The notes under the pieces were generated by a model. That model did no database searches, was not told the DNA's origin, and saw nothing but the letters and a program-made list of their open reading frames with translations. From positions 62,001-126,000 of the forward strand of contig NZ_NRRD01000003.1 in NCBI RefSeq assembly GCF_020023995.1: 64,000 nt of DNA, given 5' to 3'. Below are positions 46,001-55,800 of the stretch, one piece after another; position 1 is the stretch's first letter, and each line of letters begins with the position of its first letter. This DNA is from Rhodobacter sp. TJ_12 (GTDB taxonomy: Bacteria; Pseudomonadota; Alphaproteobacteria; Rhodobacterales; Rhodobacteraceae). The position numbers and the translations under genes are program-made.

Positions 46001-49000
46001 TCAGGCTGTCTTGGTGCGGCGGCTGAACAGCGCATCCACCAGCCGGAAGAACAGCGGCACGAAGAAGATCGCAAGCCCGGTCCCGGTCACGGTGCCAAAG
46101 AAGGTGGTGTAGCCGATGGCTTCACGCGCCCCCGCACCCGCGCCGGTGGACAGGATCAGCGGCACCACCCCCAAGCTGAAGGCAAGCGAGGTCATCAAGA
46201 TCGGGCGGAACCGCAGCTTTGCCGCCTCAACCGCCGCCTTGAGGCCGTTTTCGCCGAGCGAGCGCATCCGCTCGCGGGCGAATTCCACGATCATGATGCC
46301 GTTCTTGCCGGTCAGGCCGACCACGGTCAGAAGCCCCACTTGGAAGTAAACGCCATTCGCCTGCCCGCCAAGATGCGCCCCGATCAGCCCGCCGATGATC
46401 CCCACCGGCATCGCGACGATCACCGCAATCGGGATCACCCAGCTTTCGTAAAGCGCGGCCAAGCACAAGAACACGGTCGCCAGCGACAGCGCATAAAGCA
46501 ACATCGCGCCATTGCCTGCCTCTTTTTCCTCAAGCGACAGGCCCGACCATTGCAAGGAAAAGCCCGGCGGAAGCTGCGACGCCAGCCGCTCCATTTCCTC
46601 CAGCGCGGCGCCCGAAGACACCCCCGCCGCAGGCGAGCCTTGGATTTCCATTGCCGGCAGCGCGTCGTAACGCACGATTTGCTGCGGGCCAAAGACCCAT
46701 TTCTGTTCCGCGAAGGTCGACAGCGAAACGAAATCGCCATTCGCATTCGGCACGCGCCACAAGGCGAAATCGGCGGGGCTAGACCGCGCCCACGGCTCGC
46801 CCTGCACATAGACCCGTTTCACCCGGCCTTCATTCAGGAAGTCGTTCACATAGGACGACGACCAGATCGTGTTGAGGAAATCGCCCACATCGGCAGCGGT
46901 CAACCCCACAGCCCCGGCCTTGGCCCAATCGATATCCAGCCGGAATTGCGCGGCATCTTCCACCCCGTTGGGGCGCACGCCTTGCAACAGCTCGCTTTGC
47001 GAGGCCATGCCCAAAAGCTGGTTGCGCGCGGCCAGCAATTCCTCATGCGTTTGCCCGGTGCGGGCCTGCAAGAAGGCGGTGAACCCGTTCGAGTTGCCAA
47101 GCTCCAGCACCGGCGGCGGCACGATCGGAATCACGATTGCTTCCTTGATGCCACCCATCAGCGGCCCAAAGGCCCGGCCCGCAATCGCCTCGGCCCCGTT
47201 TTGCGGGCCAACACGCTCAGACCAGTCTTTGAGCTTGATGAACATCATCGCCATGTTCTGGCCCTGCCCCGCGAAGGAGAAGCCCACGACCGAGAAAACG
47301 GATTCGACGTTTTCAGCCTCGGCATTGCGATAATAGGCCTCCACCTGACGCACCACCTTGGTGGTTTGCGCGGCGGTGGTGCCCGAGGGCGTTTGCACCA
47401 GCGTCATCAACACGCCCTGATCTTCGTCCGGCAAGAACGAGGTCGGAGTGCGTTCATAAAGCACGATCATCCCCGCCACCAGCACGGCATAGACGACCAA
47501 CCCTTTGACCGGGTTCGACACGACCCATTTCACGATCCCGCCATAGCCGCCGGTGACGCGGGTAAAGCGGCGCTCGAACCGATCGCCAAACCAGTTCGCA
47601 AAGCCGCCCTTGGCCTCGGAATGGGGTTTGAGCAGCGTGGCGCACAGCGCAGGCGTGAAGATCAACGCAACCACGACCGACAGCGTCATGGCCGAAACGA
47701 TGGTGACCGAGAATTGCTTGTAAATCTCGCCGGTCGATCCGCCAAAGAATGCCATCGGCACAAACACGGCAGAGAGCACCATGGCAATGCCGACGAGCGC
47801 GCCCGAGATTTCATCCATCGATTTGCGGGTCGCTTCCTTGGGGGAGATATGTTCCTCGCCCATGATCCGCTCGACGTTTTCAACCACCACGATGGCGTCA
47901 TCAACCAAAAGCCCGATTGCCAGCACCATCGCCAGCATGGTCAGTGTGTTGATCGAAAAGCCAAAGGCCGCCATCACCCCAAAGGTGCCCAACAGCACCA
48001 CCGGCACCGCCAGCGTCGGGATCAGCGTGGCGCGCAGGTTATGCAAAAAGAGCAGCATCACCAGCACGACCAGCACGATGGCCTCGAACAGGGTCTTGAT
48101 CACCTCTTCGATCGAAAGCGTCACAAACGGCGTGGTGTCATAGGGGATCACGTAATCCATGCCAGAGGGCAGAAACGGCGCCAGCTCCGCCATCCGCGCC
48201 TTGACCAGCTTGGCCGTATCCAGCGCATTCGCACCCGAGGCAAGCTGGATCGCCATCCCCGCCGAAGGGGCCCCGTTATAGGCGGCGTTAATCGCATAGG
48301 TTTCCGCGCCCAGTTCGACCCGCGCCACATCGCGCAGCAAGACCAGCCCGCCATCGGTATCGGCGCGCAACACGATGCGCTCGAAATCCGCCGGGGTTTG
48401 CAACAGCGATTGCGCGGTGATCGTGGCGTTGAGCAATTGGCCTTCGGGCGCGGGCAAGGCCCCGAAAGAGCCCGCCGAAATTTGCGCGTTTTGCCCCTGC
48501 ACGGCGGCAATCACCGCCGCCGGGGCCATATCATAGGCTTTCAGCTTGCGCGGATCGAGCCAGATGCGCATCGCATGTTCAGAGCCGAAGACCCGCACCG
48601 AGCCCACGCCCTTGATGCGCGAAAAGCTCTCGACCATCGAAGAGGCCATATAGTCCGACAGCTCCACCCCCGAGCGCGAACCGTCGGGCGAAATCAGCGA
48701 CAGAACCATCAAGAAGCCGGTGGTGGATTTCGCCACCGTCACGCCTTGGCGCGTCACCGCTTGCGGCAGGCTGGCCTCGGCTTGGGCAAGCTTGTTTTGC
48801 ACCTGCACCTGCGCAATGTCCGGGTCGGTGCCCAGCTCAAAGGTCAGCGTGATCGTGGCGCGCCCGGTCGAGGTGGTGTCAGAGCGGATGTAGCGCAGCC
48901 CATCAAGGCCGGTCATCTGCTTTTCAACCACCTGCACCACGGTATCGGTGACGGTTTCCGCCGAGGCCCCCGGATAGGTAGCCGAGATCACCACCGCCGG

Positions 49001-49120
49001 CGAGGCGATGGAAGGATATTGCGACACCGGCAGCCGCAGGATCGACAGCGCGCCGATCCCCATGATGACAAGGGCGATGACCCAAGCGAAAATGGGCCGG
49101 TCGATGAAAAAGCGCGACAT
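46001..49120 (-). CDS. RND multidrug efflux permease (HAE1/AcrB-type)
   Basis: This 1039-residue inner-membrane proton/drug antiporter starts MSRFFIDRPIFAWVIALVIM and has twelve helices and two large periplasmic loops. The proton-relay residues are present: the Asp pair in AIGLLVDDAIVVVENV (TM4) and Lys in GLTGKNGIMIVEFA (TM10). Length and pattern match AcrB/MexB. ATG 49120 overlaps the adaptor stop (TGATG), so the two genes are coupled. A TolC-type outer-membrane channel is not encoded nearby and must come from elsewhere. The adjacent TetR gene and operator indicate inducible expression. Confidence 0.95.
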   Translation of the reverse strand: MSRFFIDRPIFAWVIALVIMGIGALSILRLPVSQYPSIASPAVVISATYPGASAETVTDTVVQVVEKQMTGLDGLRYIRSDTTSTGRATITLTFELGTDPDIAQVQVQNKLAQAEASLPQAVTRQGVTVAKSTTGFLMVLSLISPDGSRSGVELSDYMASSMVESFSRIKGVGSVRVFGSEHAMRIWLDPRKLKAYDMAPAAVIAAVQGQNAQISAGSFGALPAPEGQLLNATITAQSLLQTPADFERIVLRADTDGGLVLLRDVARVELGAETYAINAAYNGAPSAGMAIQLASGANALDTAKLVKARMAELAPFLPSGMDYVIPYDTTPFVTLSIEEVIKTLFEAIVLVVLVMLLFLHNLRATLIPTLAVPVVLLGTFGVMAAFGFSINTLTMLAMVLAIGLLVDDAIVVVENVERIMGEEHISPKEATRKSMDEISGALVGIAMVLSAVFVPMAFFGGSTGEIYKQFSVTIVSAMTLSVVVALIFTPALCATLLKPHSEAKGGFANWFGDRFERRFTRVTGGYGGIVKWVVSNPVKGLVVYAVLVAGMIVLYERTPTSFLPDEDQGVLMTLVQTPSGTTAAQTTKVVRQVEAYYRNAEAENVESVFSVVGFSFAGQGQNMAMMFIKLKDWSERVGPQNGAEAIAGRAFGPLMGGIKEAIVIPIVPPPVLELGNSNGFTAFLQARTGQTHEELLAARNQLLGMASQSELLQGVRPNGVEDAAQFRLDIDWAKAGAVGLTAADVGDFLNTIWSSSYVNDFLNEGRVKRVYVQGEPWARSSPADFALWRVPNANGDFVSLSTFAEQKWVFGPQQIVRYDALPAMEIQGSPAAGVSSGAALEEMERLASQLPPGFSLQWSGLSLEEKEAGNGAMLLYALSLATVFLCLAALYESWVIPIAVIVAMPVGIIGGLIGAHLGGQANGVYFQVGLLTVVGLTGKNGIMIVEFARERMRSLGENGLKAAVEAAKLRFRPILMTSLAFSLGVVPLILSTGAGAGAREAIGYTTFFGTVTGTGLAIFFVPLFFRLVDALFSRRTKTA

Positions 49121-50328
49121 CACTGCGCCTCCGCTTCCGGGGCGGCCCCGTCAGCCGCGCCCGCGGGCGCCCCTTGCGGCGCGGCACCACCCGGCGCCCC
49201 CGCCGGGGCCCCCGCCGGGGCCCCTGACGCCGCGCCTGCGGGCACCACTTGCACCGGCGCGCCGGGCCCGGTTTTTTGGAAGCCCGAGCTGATCACCTGC
49301 GCGCCATCTTCGATGCCCTCGGTGATGATCCAGTCATGGCCCGAGGCGGCGGCCACTTCGACCGTATGCTGGGCGACATGGCCATCCTCCACGGTCCAGA
49401 CATAGGCGCTGCCCGACCGGTCACGCATCACCACATCTTGCGGCAGCTTGAACGCGCCCTTGGCCAGCGCTTGCGGCAGGTCCACCTCTACATACATGCC
49501 GGGCAGCAAAACGTGATCGGGGTTCGGGAAGGTCATGCGCAGCGTCACCATGCCGGTGGTGGGTTCCACGCGCGGCTCGGCGGCCTCAAGACGGCCCTTT
49601 TGCGGAAAGATCGACCCGTCGGGCAGGATCAGCGTCGCCTCGCCCGTCGCGCGCATGGCGCGGCCTTCGGGGGTGGAGGTCATGCGCAAAATGTCGGTCG
49701 CCGATTGCGTGACATCGACATAAACCGGATCAAGCGCGCGGATCGTGGTCAGCGCCGTGGCTTGCTGCGCCGCGACCAGCGCGCCGGTGGTGGCTTGCGT
49801 CAGGCCGATCACGCCCGAAATCGGCGCGCGGATCGTGGTGCGCTCCATTTCAATATTGGCGCTCATCAATTGGGCCTGCGCCGCTTGCAGTGCCGCATCG
49901 GCGGATTGACGGTTCGCGACAGCGGTATCGCGGTTTTGTTCCGAACCTGCGCGATTGGTGAAAAGCTCAACCGCGCGTTTTTCCTCAAGCACCGCCAGAT
50001 CGCGCGCGGCTTCGGCCTGTGCCACGGCCGCCTTGGCCGCCGCCACGGCGGCGCGGTAGCTGTCATCTTCGATTTTATAAAGCGGCTGGCCACGGGTGAC
50101 CGAAGCCCCCTCGTCAAACAGCCGTTCGCGCAAGATGCCCGAGACCTGCGGGCGCACCTCGGCCTCGGTCGAGGCCTTGATCCGCCCCGGCAAACGGGCA
50201 TCCAGCGTTAAATCCTGCGCCTCGGCGGTCAGGACCGTGACCGGGGCCGGGCCATGACCCCCTTGTTGCGCGAACGCGGCCATCGGCACCAAAAGTGCCG
50301 CCAGCCCCAAAACGAAGCGAAATGACAT
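49120..50328 (-). CDS. RND efflux periplasmic adaptor (AcrA/MexA family)
   Basis: This 402-residue membrane-fusion protein has a signal peptide (MSFRFVLGLAALLVPMAAFAQ), biotinyl-lipoyl-like halves with RLPGRIKASTEAEVRPQVSG, a helical hairpin (about residues 90-165) and beta-barrel segments (ATLILPDGSIFPQKG, VTLRMTFPNPDHVLLPGMYV). There is no lipobox cysteine, so it is not lipidated. The last 40 residues are a low-complexity Gly/Ala/Pro tail (GAPAGAPAGAPGGAAPQGAP), encoded by a GC-rich tandem repeat. ATG 50328 follows AAAGGAAA. It is first in the operon and divergent from tetR. Confidence 0.94.
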   Translation of the reverse strand: MSFRFVLGLAALLVPMAAFAQQGGHGPAPVTVLTAEAQDLTLDARLPGRIKASTEAEVRPQVSGILRERLFDEGASVTRGQPLYKIEDDSYRAAVAAAKAAVAQAEAARDLAVLEEKRAVELFTNRAGSEQNRDTAVANRQSADAALQAAQAQLMSANIEMERTTIRAPISGVIGLTQATTGALVAAQQATALTTIRALDPVYVDVTQSATDILRMTSTPEGRAMRATGEATLILPDGSIFPQKGRLEAAEPRVEPTTGMVTLRMTFPNPDHVLLPGMYVEVDLPQALAKGAFKLPQDVVMRDRSGSAYVWTVEDGHVAQHTVEVAAASGHDWIITEGIEDGAQVISSGFQKTGPGAPVQVVPAGAASGAPAGAPAGAPGGAAPQGAPAGAADGAAPEAEAQ

Positions 50329-50359
50329 GGGATTTCCTTTGCAATCCGATTTGGCTCCG

Positions 50360-50387
50360 TTTACATACATACACGTTTGTTTGTAAA
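50360..50387. promoter_or_regulatory. AcrR-type TetR operator palindrome
   Basis: This 28-base imperfect palindrome sits in the 124-base space between the efflux operon and tetR; 11 of 14 base pairs match. It reads tacatacat - acacg - tttgtttgta in its centre, the same pattern as operators of AcrR/TtgR-type repressors. It lies 32 bases upstream of the adaptor ATG and 66 bases upstream of the tetR ATG, so it can repress both divergent promoters. Confidence 0.75.
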
Positions 50388-50452
50388 TAGTGTGACATGC
50401 AAATTTCCGTCACCGTGGTATCCAGACCATCGCCTGAGGAAAAAACGGGCAT

Positions 50453-51187
50453 ATGGCCCTCTTTGGGGGCAAGAACTTGGCAGCGGGCGCACCCTCAGCA
50501 AAAGGCCCAAGAGGAGACAAGGTGAGACGCAGCAAGGCAGATGCAGAACAAACGCGGCTGAAAATCATCGACGCGGCAGAGGCATTGTTCTGTGCGCGCG
50601 GGATCGCCCAGACCACGCTGGAACAAATCGCCCGCGAAGCTGGTGCCACACGCGGCGCGATTTACTGGCATTTCAAAGACAAGACCGACGTTCTTAAAGC
50701 GATCTATGATCGTTATAAGCCGCCGCAACTGGCGCGGCTGGAAGCGGCGATCAACGCCCCCGATGGCGAAGATCCGCTGGATATTTTGGAAGCGACCGGG
50801 GTCGAATTTCTGGCTCTGATCGAAACCAATGAACGCCAACGGCGATTGCATCTGATCATGCTGTCGGGCCTGCCCAATGACGAAACCGCGCCGTGGCGCG
50901 AAACCATCAACTGCGAAATTCAGGGGCTGTTGCGCAAGCTGATGCTGCGCGCCCAAGAGGAAGGACGGCTGGCCCCCGACATCAGCGCCGAAGAGGCCGC
51001 CCTGTCACAAATGGTGCTGATCAACGGGCTGATCGGCGAATGGCAACGCGCGGGCCGCTCGTTCAGCCTGTCGCTGATGGGGGGGCGGATGCTGCAACGC
51101 TTCATGGCCGCGTTGCGCACGCCCCTGCGCGCCCCGCTTCCTGCGCCGCTTGCCGCCCCCTTTTCGCCCGTCCAGACGGCAGACTAG
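50453..51187 (+). CDS. TetR/AcrR-family transcriptional repressor of the efflux operon
   Basis: The 244-residue product has an N-terminal HTH (about residues 45-65: TTLEQIAREAGATRGAIYWHF), the classic AcrR/TtgR recognition-helix pattern, and a C-terminal ligand-binding domain similar to AcrR (GLLRKLMLRAQEEGRLAPDI). It is divergent from the RND operon with a palindromic operator between. An N-terminal extension of about 25 residues precedes the HTH; the ATG at 50453 is 12 bases after TGAGGA, and a start at a later codon is possible. The C terminus has a Pro/Ala-rich tail. Confidence 0.9.
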   Translation: MALFGGKNLAAGAPSAKGPRGDKVRRSKADAEQTRLKIIDAAEALFCARGIAQTTLEQIAREAGATRGAIYWHFKDKTDVLKAIYDRYKPPQLARLEAAINAPDGEDPLDILEATGVEFLALIETNERQRRLHLIMLSGLPNDETAPWRETINCEIQGLLRKLMLRAQEEGRLAPDISAEEAALSQMVLINGLIGEWQRAGRSFSLSLMGGRMLQRFMAALRTPLRAPLPAPLAAPFSPVQTAD

Positions 51188-51193
51188 CTGCGC

Positions 51194-51847
51194 TCAGCTT
51201 CCACCGGGGCAGTGCTTGCGCCAGCTTCCCAAGATCGCAAAACGCGACAGCGACAGCTTCAGCGTATCCGCGCTGTCATAATAGCCGCCCGACACACCCA
51301 TCGGCGCATCCGGCCCGGCGCAGGCAAAGAAATCCTCTTGCCAGCCGCCGCGTTCGGTCTGGTGCTGCGCACAGATGTTGTCGCAAGGATCATGGCGCAA
51401 CCGCCCCGCCGCAACCTCTGCCCCGGCCCACGCCAGAACCACCGCCATCGCACCATCGCGCGCCTCAGTGGGGGTGGCTGGGTCTAACTCCACAAAGCAA
51501 TCGCCCACCGCAATGCGCCGCGGCTTGCCCGCATTCATCAAGACTACATAGCGCAAGTCCGGGCGCGGCCCGGCATAGACGAACCGTTCGGTCGTGCGGC
51601 CCCAAGGCGCTTGTGACAGCAGATCAAGACCGGCAAGCGGCGCCCGGTCATCTTGCAAGACCACCTTGGCGCACAGCCGCGCCGCGCGCACCATCGCGCG
51701 TCCCAGATCGGCCCCCGGCCCTGCAATCTGCGCGGCAGTCCCGGTGATCTGCCAGCCCGGCACCGTTTGCGCGCCCAGCGGCAGCGCCAGCAGGCTGGCC
51801 AAACTCAGCCCAACAAGAAAACGCCGCCCGTTGCGCCCCCGGCTCAT
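51194..51847 (-). CDS. Exported protein of unknown function (second of a pair)
   Basis: The 217-residue product has a signal peptide preceded by basic residues (MSRGRNGRRFLVGLSLASLLALPLGAQ) and a mature domain with several cysteines (RLCAKVVLQ, GDCFVELD, HDPCDNICAQH, FFACAGP, KHCPGG). The ATG at 51847 overlaps the stop of the preceding gene (ATGA). No family recognised. It converges on tetR with a 6-base gap. Confidence 0.65.
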   Translation of the reverse strand: MSRGRNGRRFLVGLSLASLLALPLGAQTVPGWQITGTAAQIAGPGADLGRAMVRAARLCAKVVLQDDRAPLAGLDLLSQAPWGRTTERFVYAGPRPDLRYVVLMNAGKPRRIAVGDCFVELDPATPTEARDGAMAVVLAWAGAEVAAGRLRHDPCDNICAQHQTERGGWQEDFFACAGPDAPMGVSGGYYDSADTLKLSLSRFAILGSWRKHCPGGS

Positions 51848-52389
51848 GACAGGCCGCAAGGCGTTTCAAGCGCCAAGAATGCCGCGTGGAAGCGATGGGG
51901 TTTGCCCTCATCCACCTTGGCCCGCAACCATTGCCCGCCCACACAGCGCCGCACAACCCGTTCGGGCCAGATCGGATCGGGGGTCCAGCCGCTTTTGCGC
52001 GCCTGTTCCAGCCACTGCTCGCCCAAGGCTTGCGCCTGCGCCTGCGCGGCCGTATCCGCCGCTTCATGCGCGCGGCTGACGCTGGCGTTGACCACGCAGC
52101 TTTTGCGGGCCCCGGCATTGGTCGTGGCGGCCAGCAAGGCCCGATCCGGCAAGGCCGGGTCGAGCGTGAAATAGGCAATCTCGATATCGTCGAAGGCCGA
52201 GGTCTGAAACGGCGCCACCCCCGCCATCGGGGCCGCGCCCGTTTCCATCCACGCAAGGCAATCACGCATCATCGCCTGCAACGCGGTCCCGCTGACGGGG
52301 TCCGCCGCGGCGGGCAGCGTGCCCAGAAAACCCAAAGCCGCCGCCAAGACGCCCGCCCGCGCGTTTGTCTGAAATCTGTTTTTCGTCAT
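51844..52389 (-). CDS. Exported protein of unknown function (first of a pair)
   Basis: The 181-residue product starts with a signal peptide (MTKNRFQTNARAGVLAAALGFLGTLPAAA). The mature part has MRDCLAWMETG, RKSCVVNASV, RRCVGGQWL and a final PCGLS, so four cysteines likely pair. It is coupled to the following exported-protein gene by an ATGA overlap. Both act in the periplasm by inference; no domain is known to me. Confidence 0.65.
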   Translation of the reverse strand: MTKNRFQTNARAGVLAAALGFLGTLPAAADPVSGTALQAMMRDCLAWMETGAAPMAGVAPFQTSAFDDIEIAYFTLDPALPDRALLAATTNAGARKSCVVNASVSRAHEAADTAAQAQAQALGEQWLEQARKSGWTPDPIWPERVVRRCVGGQWLRAKVDEGKPHRFHAAFLALETPCGLS

Positions 52390-52465
52390 CGGACCCCCTG
52401 CGACATCTTGTCAGCGATAACAGCGTGAACTGCGCAGGGCAAGCATTTGATGCGCAAAGAAAATG

Positions 52466-52496
52466 GCCCCTCCACCGGAGGGGCCAGTTTCGTCGA
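52466..52496 (-). terminator. Rho-independent terminator of the nrdJ transcription unit
   Basis: A perfect 10-bp stem (tggcccctcc at 52474-52483, ggaggggcca at 52487-52496) with a 3-base loop is followed on the minus strand by ttttcttt (52473-52466). It lies after the small gene downstream of nrdJ. Confidence 0.85.
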
Positions 52497-52578
52497 TCAG
52501 GCTCGTCATTGGTGCCCGAGGTTATTGGTTTCGCCTGGGCCTTCTCGACGTCTGGGGCAAGCGCACCTGCCCCGGATC

Positions 52579-52827
52579 TCAGTGCACGGCGCGCGCGCCG
52601 TTCTTCATCAATGTGACGGTGGTGGTGGCCCCCGCCATGCGGATATCGGTCACATCAAGCCCCTGCACGTGGCCCGACGGCGTGCCCGTCACTTCGATCG
52701 AGGCGCCAGCGAAACTGGCATCGATCAGGCGCATCAACGCCTCGCCCGCCGCTTCGGCCTCATAGCCGCCGGGAATCCGGCGCAAGGCGATTTCAGGCAG
52801 GGTTTTGGTGCCGACGATCAGGTGCAC
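52579..52827 (-). CDS. Small conserved-looking hypothetical protein downstream of nrdJ (GTG start)
   Basis: The 82-residue product (start MHLIVGTKTLPEIAL) has no signal peptide or membrane segment and looks like a small alpha/beta protein with IPGGYEAEAAGEALMRLIDASF and a repeated beta-strand end. The start is GTG 52827, preceded by AAGGAAAGAGC at good spacing. It is 69 bases after nrdJ and before the shared terminator, so it is probably co-transcribed with it. No family is recognised; a link to ribonucleotide reduction is only suggested by position. Confidence 0.65.
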   Translation of the reverse strand: MHLIVGTKTLPEIALRRIPGGYEAEAAGEALMRLIDASFAGASIEVTGTPSGHVQGLDVTDIRMAGATTTVTLMKNGARAVH

Positions 52828-52895
52828 GATAAGCTCTTTCCTTGGTCTTCAAATCAGGAGGCATGGGGCCGCCCCAAAGGCGGCCCGGAGGTTTC

Positions 52896-55800
52896 TTAGC
52901 TACAGCCGCTAGTGGAGCCGCAGGTGTTGCACTTCATGCAGGTGCCGTTGCGCACCAGCGTGTAGTTGCCGCATTCCCCGCAGGCTTCGCCCTCATAGCC
53001 CTGCATCTTGGCCTTGGCGCGCGCATCCATCGTCACCATGCCCGAGGCGACCGCAGTGGTGCCCGATACGGTGGCATTGCCCGCGCCCACCGCCAGCGCC
53101 GTCATCGTTTCGGGCACCAAGGTATTGAGCGCAGAGACCGGATCGACCTCGCTTGCCCCGCCTTGCAGCACCACGAATTCTTGCGGCAGGCGCTTGCGCA
53201 GATAGCCAGTCGAGGAAATCTGGCGCAGCACTTCGAGCGATTTCGAGGCGGCGCTTTCGCTCACCGGCTCAACATTGCGCTTGCCCTCGTCCTTGCCGCC
53301 GCCCAGTTCGTCGAACGCGGTGCCGGTCGGTTTGATATGCGCCAGATCGGTGCGATCAAGATAGCTGACCGCCAATTCGCGGAACACATAGTCCAAGATC
53401 GAGGTGGCGTTCTTGATGCTGTCATTGCCCTGCACCATGCCCGCGGGCTCGAATTTGGTGAAGGTGAAGGCATCGACGAATTCTTCCAGCGGCACGCCAT
53501 ATTGAAGGCCCACGGAAACGGCGATGGCGAAATTGTTCATCATCGCCCGGAAGCCCGCGCCTTCCTTGTGCATGTCGATGAAAATCTCGCCCAAGGACCC
53601 GTCGCCATATTCGCCGGTGCGCAAATAGACCTTGTGGCCGCCGACCACGGCTTTTTGCGTGTAGCCCTTGCGCCGATCGGGCAGCTTTTCGCGGTGCGAG
53701 CGCACGGTTTCCTTGACCACGATCTTTTCGACGATCTTTTCGGCCAGCACGGCGGCCTTTTCGGCTTGGCTGCCCGAGGCCAAGATTTCCTCGGCCTCCT
53801 CATCGTCTTCGACCAGCGCGGCCGCAAGCGGCTGGCTCAGTTTGGAGCCATCGCGGTAAAGCGCGTTCGCCTTGATGCCCAGCGACCAGCTTAGCTCATA
53901 GGCTGCTTTCACATCTTCGATCGTGGCATCATTGGCCATGTTGATCGTTTTCGAGATCGCGCCCGAAATGAAGCTTTGCGCCGCCGCCATCATGCGGATG
54001 TGGCTTTCGACATTCAGATAGCGCTTGCCCTTCTTGCCGCAGGCATTGGCGCAGTCAAACACGCTCAGATGCTCGGGCTTGAGGAACGGCGCGCCTTCCA
54101 AGGTCATCGTGCCGCAAACATGGTCGTTCGCCGCTTCGATTTGCGCGCGGGTGAAACCAAGGTGGCGCAGCAGATCAAAGGTCGGGTCGTTCAGCTTTTC
54201 CGCCGGGATGCCCAGCGTTTTGGTGCAGAACTCTTCGCCCAAGGTCCATTGGTTGAAGACAAAGCGGATGTCGAAGGCCGAGGGCAGCGCCGCTTCGATC
54301 TTTTCAATCTCGCGCGGGCCAAAACCATGCCCGATCAGCGCGGTGTGGTTGATGCCGGGGCAGTTGCCCAAGCTTTGATGCCCCACCGCATAGGCGATGA
54401 TTTCCGCGATCTGCGCCGAGGAATAGCCCAAGGTCTCCAGCGCACCGGGGACCGAGCGGTTGATGATCTTGAAGTAACCGCCGCCAGCCAGTTTCTTGAA
54501 TTTCACCAGCGCGAAATCGGGTTCGATCCCGGTGGTGTCGCAGTCCATCACAAGGCCAATCGTGCCGGTGGGCGCAATGACCGACACCTGCGCGTTGCGG
54601 AAACCATGCGCCTCGCCAAGGCTCAACGCCTCGTCCCACGCCATTTTCGCAAGGCTGACCAACGCATCATCGGGGCAGTTGCCCAGATCGAGCGGCACCG
54701 GCAGCACCTCAAGCCCCTCGTACCCCCGCGACTTGCCATAGGCGGCGGTGCGGTGGTTGCGGATCACCCGCAGCATATGTTCGCGGTTTTTCGCATAGCC
54801 CGGGAAAGCCCCCAGTTCCGCCGCCATTTCCGCCGAGGTCGCATAGGCGATGCCCGTCATCACAGCGGTCAGCGCCCCGCACAGCGCGCGCCCCTCGTCG
54901 CTGTCATAGCCAAGCCCCATATTCATCAAAAGGCCGCCGATATTGGCATAGCCAAGACCGAGCGTGCGGAAATCATACGAACGTTGCGCGATTTCCTTGG
55001 ACGGGAACTGCGCCATGGTGACCGAGATTTCGAGCGTCACGGTCCACAGCCGCGCGGCATGGACATAGGCATCGGCATCGAACTGGCCGTCTTTGTAGAA
55101 GGTCAGCAGGTTCATCGACGCCAGGTTGCACGCCGTATCATCGAGGAACATATATTCCGAGCACGGGTTCGAGCCGCGGATCGGCCCGTCTTCGGGGCAG
55201 GTATGCCATTCGTTGACCGTGTCATGGAACTGGATGCCCGGATCGGCGCAGGCCCAAGCGGCGTGCCCCACCTGATCCCAAAGATCGCGCGCTTTCACCA
55301 CTTTGGCGACTTTGCCATCGGTGCGGCGCAGCAATTCCCAATCGGCATCATCCTTCACCGCTTTCAAGAAAGCATTGGTGACGCGGACCGAATTGTTCGA
55401 GTTTTGACCCGAGACCGAGATATAGGCGTCGCTGTCCCAGTCGGTGTCATAGGTCGGGAATTCGATCGAGGTGAAACCTTGGCGGGCATATTGCAGCACG
55501 CGGTTGATATAGGTTTCGGGGATCATCGCCTTTTTGGCGGAACGGATCGCCGCTTTCAGCCCCGGATTTTCCGCCGGATCAACGCGGCCTTCCTCGGTGC
55601 CGTCCCAGTCGCGGATCGCGTCGAAGATCTTGTTCAGTTCCCGCTCGTGCATTTTGGAGCCGGCAACGAGCGAGGCAACTTTTTGCTCCTCGATCACCTT
55701 CCAATTCACGAATTCTTCGATATCGGGGTGATCCATGTCGCAGATCACCATTTTCGCGGCGCGCCGCGTGGTGCCGCCCGATTTGATCGCGCCGGCTGCG

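Noticed and set aside
45983-49405. A 1140-codon plus-strand open frame opposite the RND permease
   Set aside because: Arg/His/Gln-rich shadow of the permease and adaptor genes.
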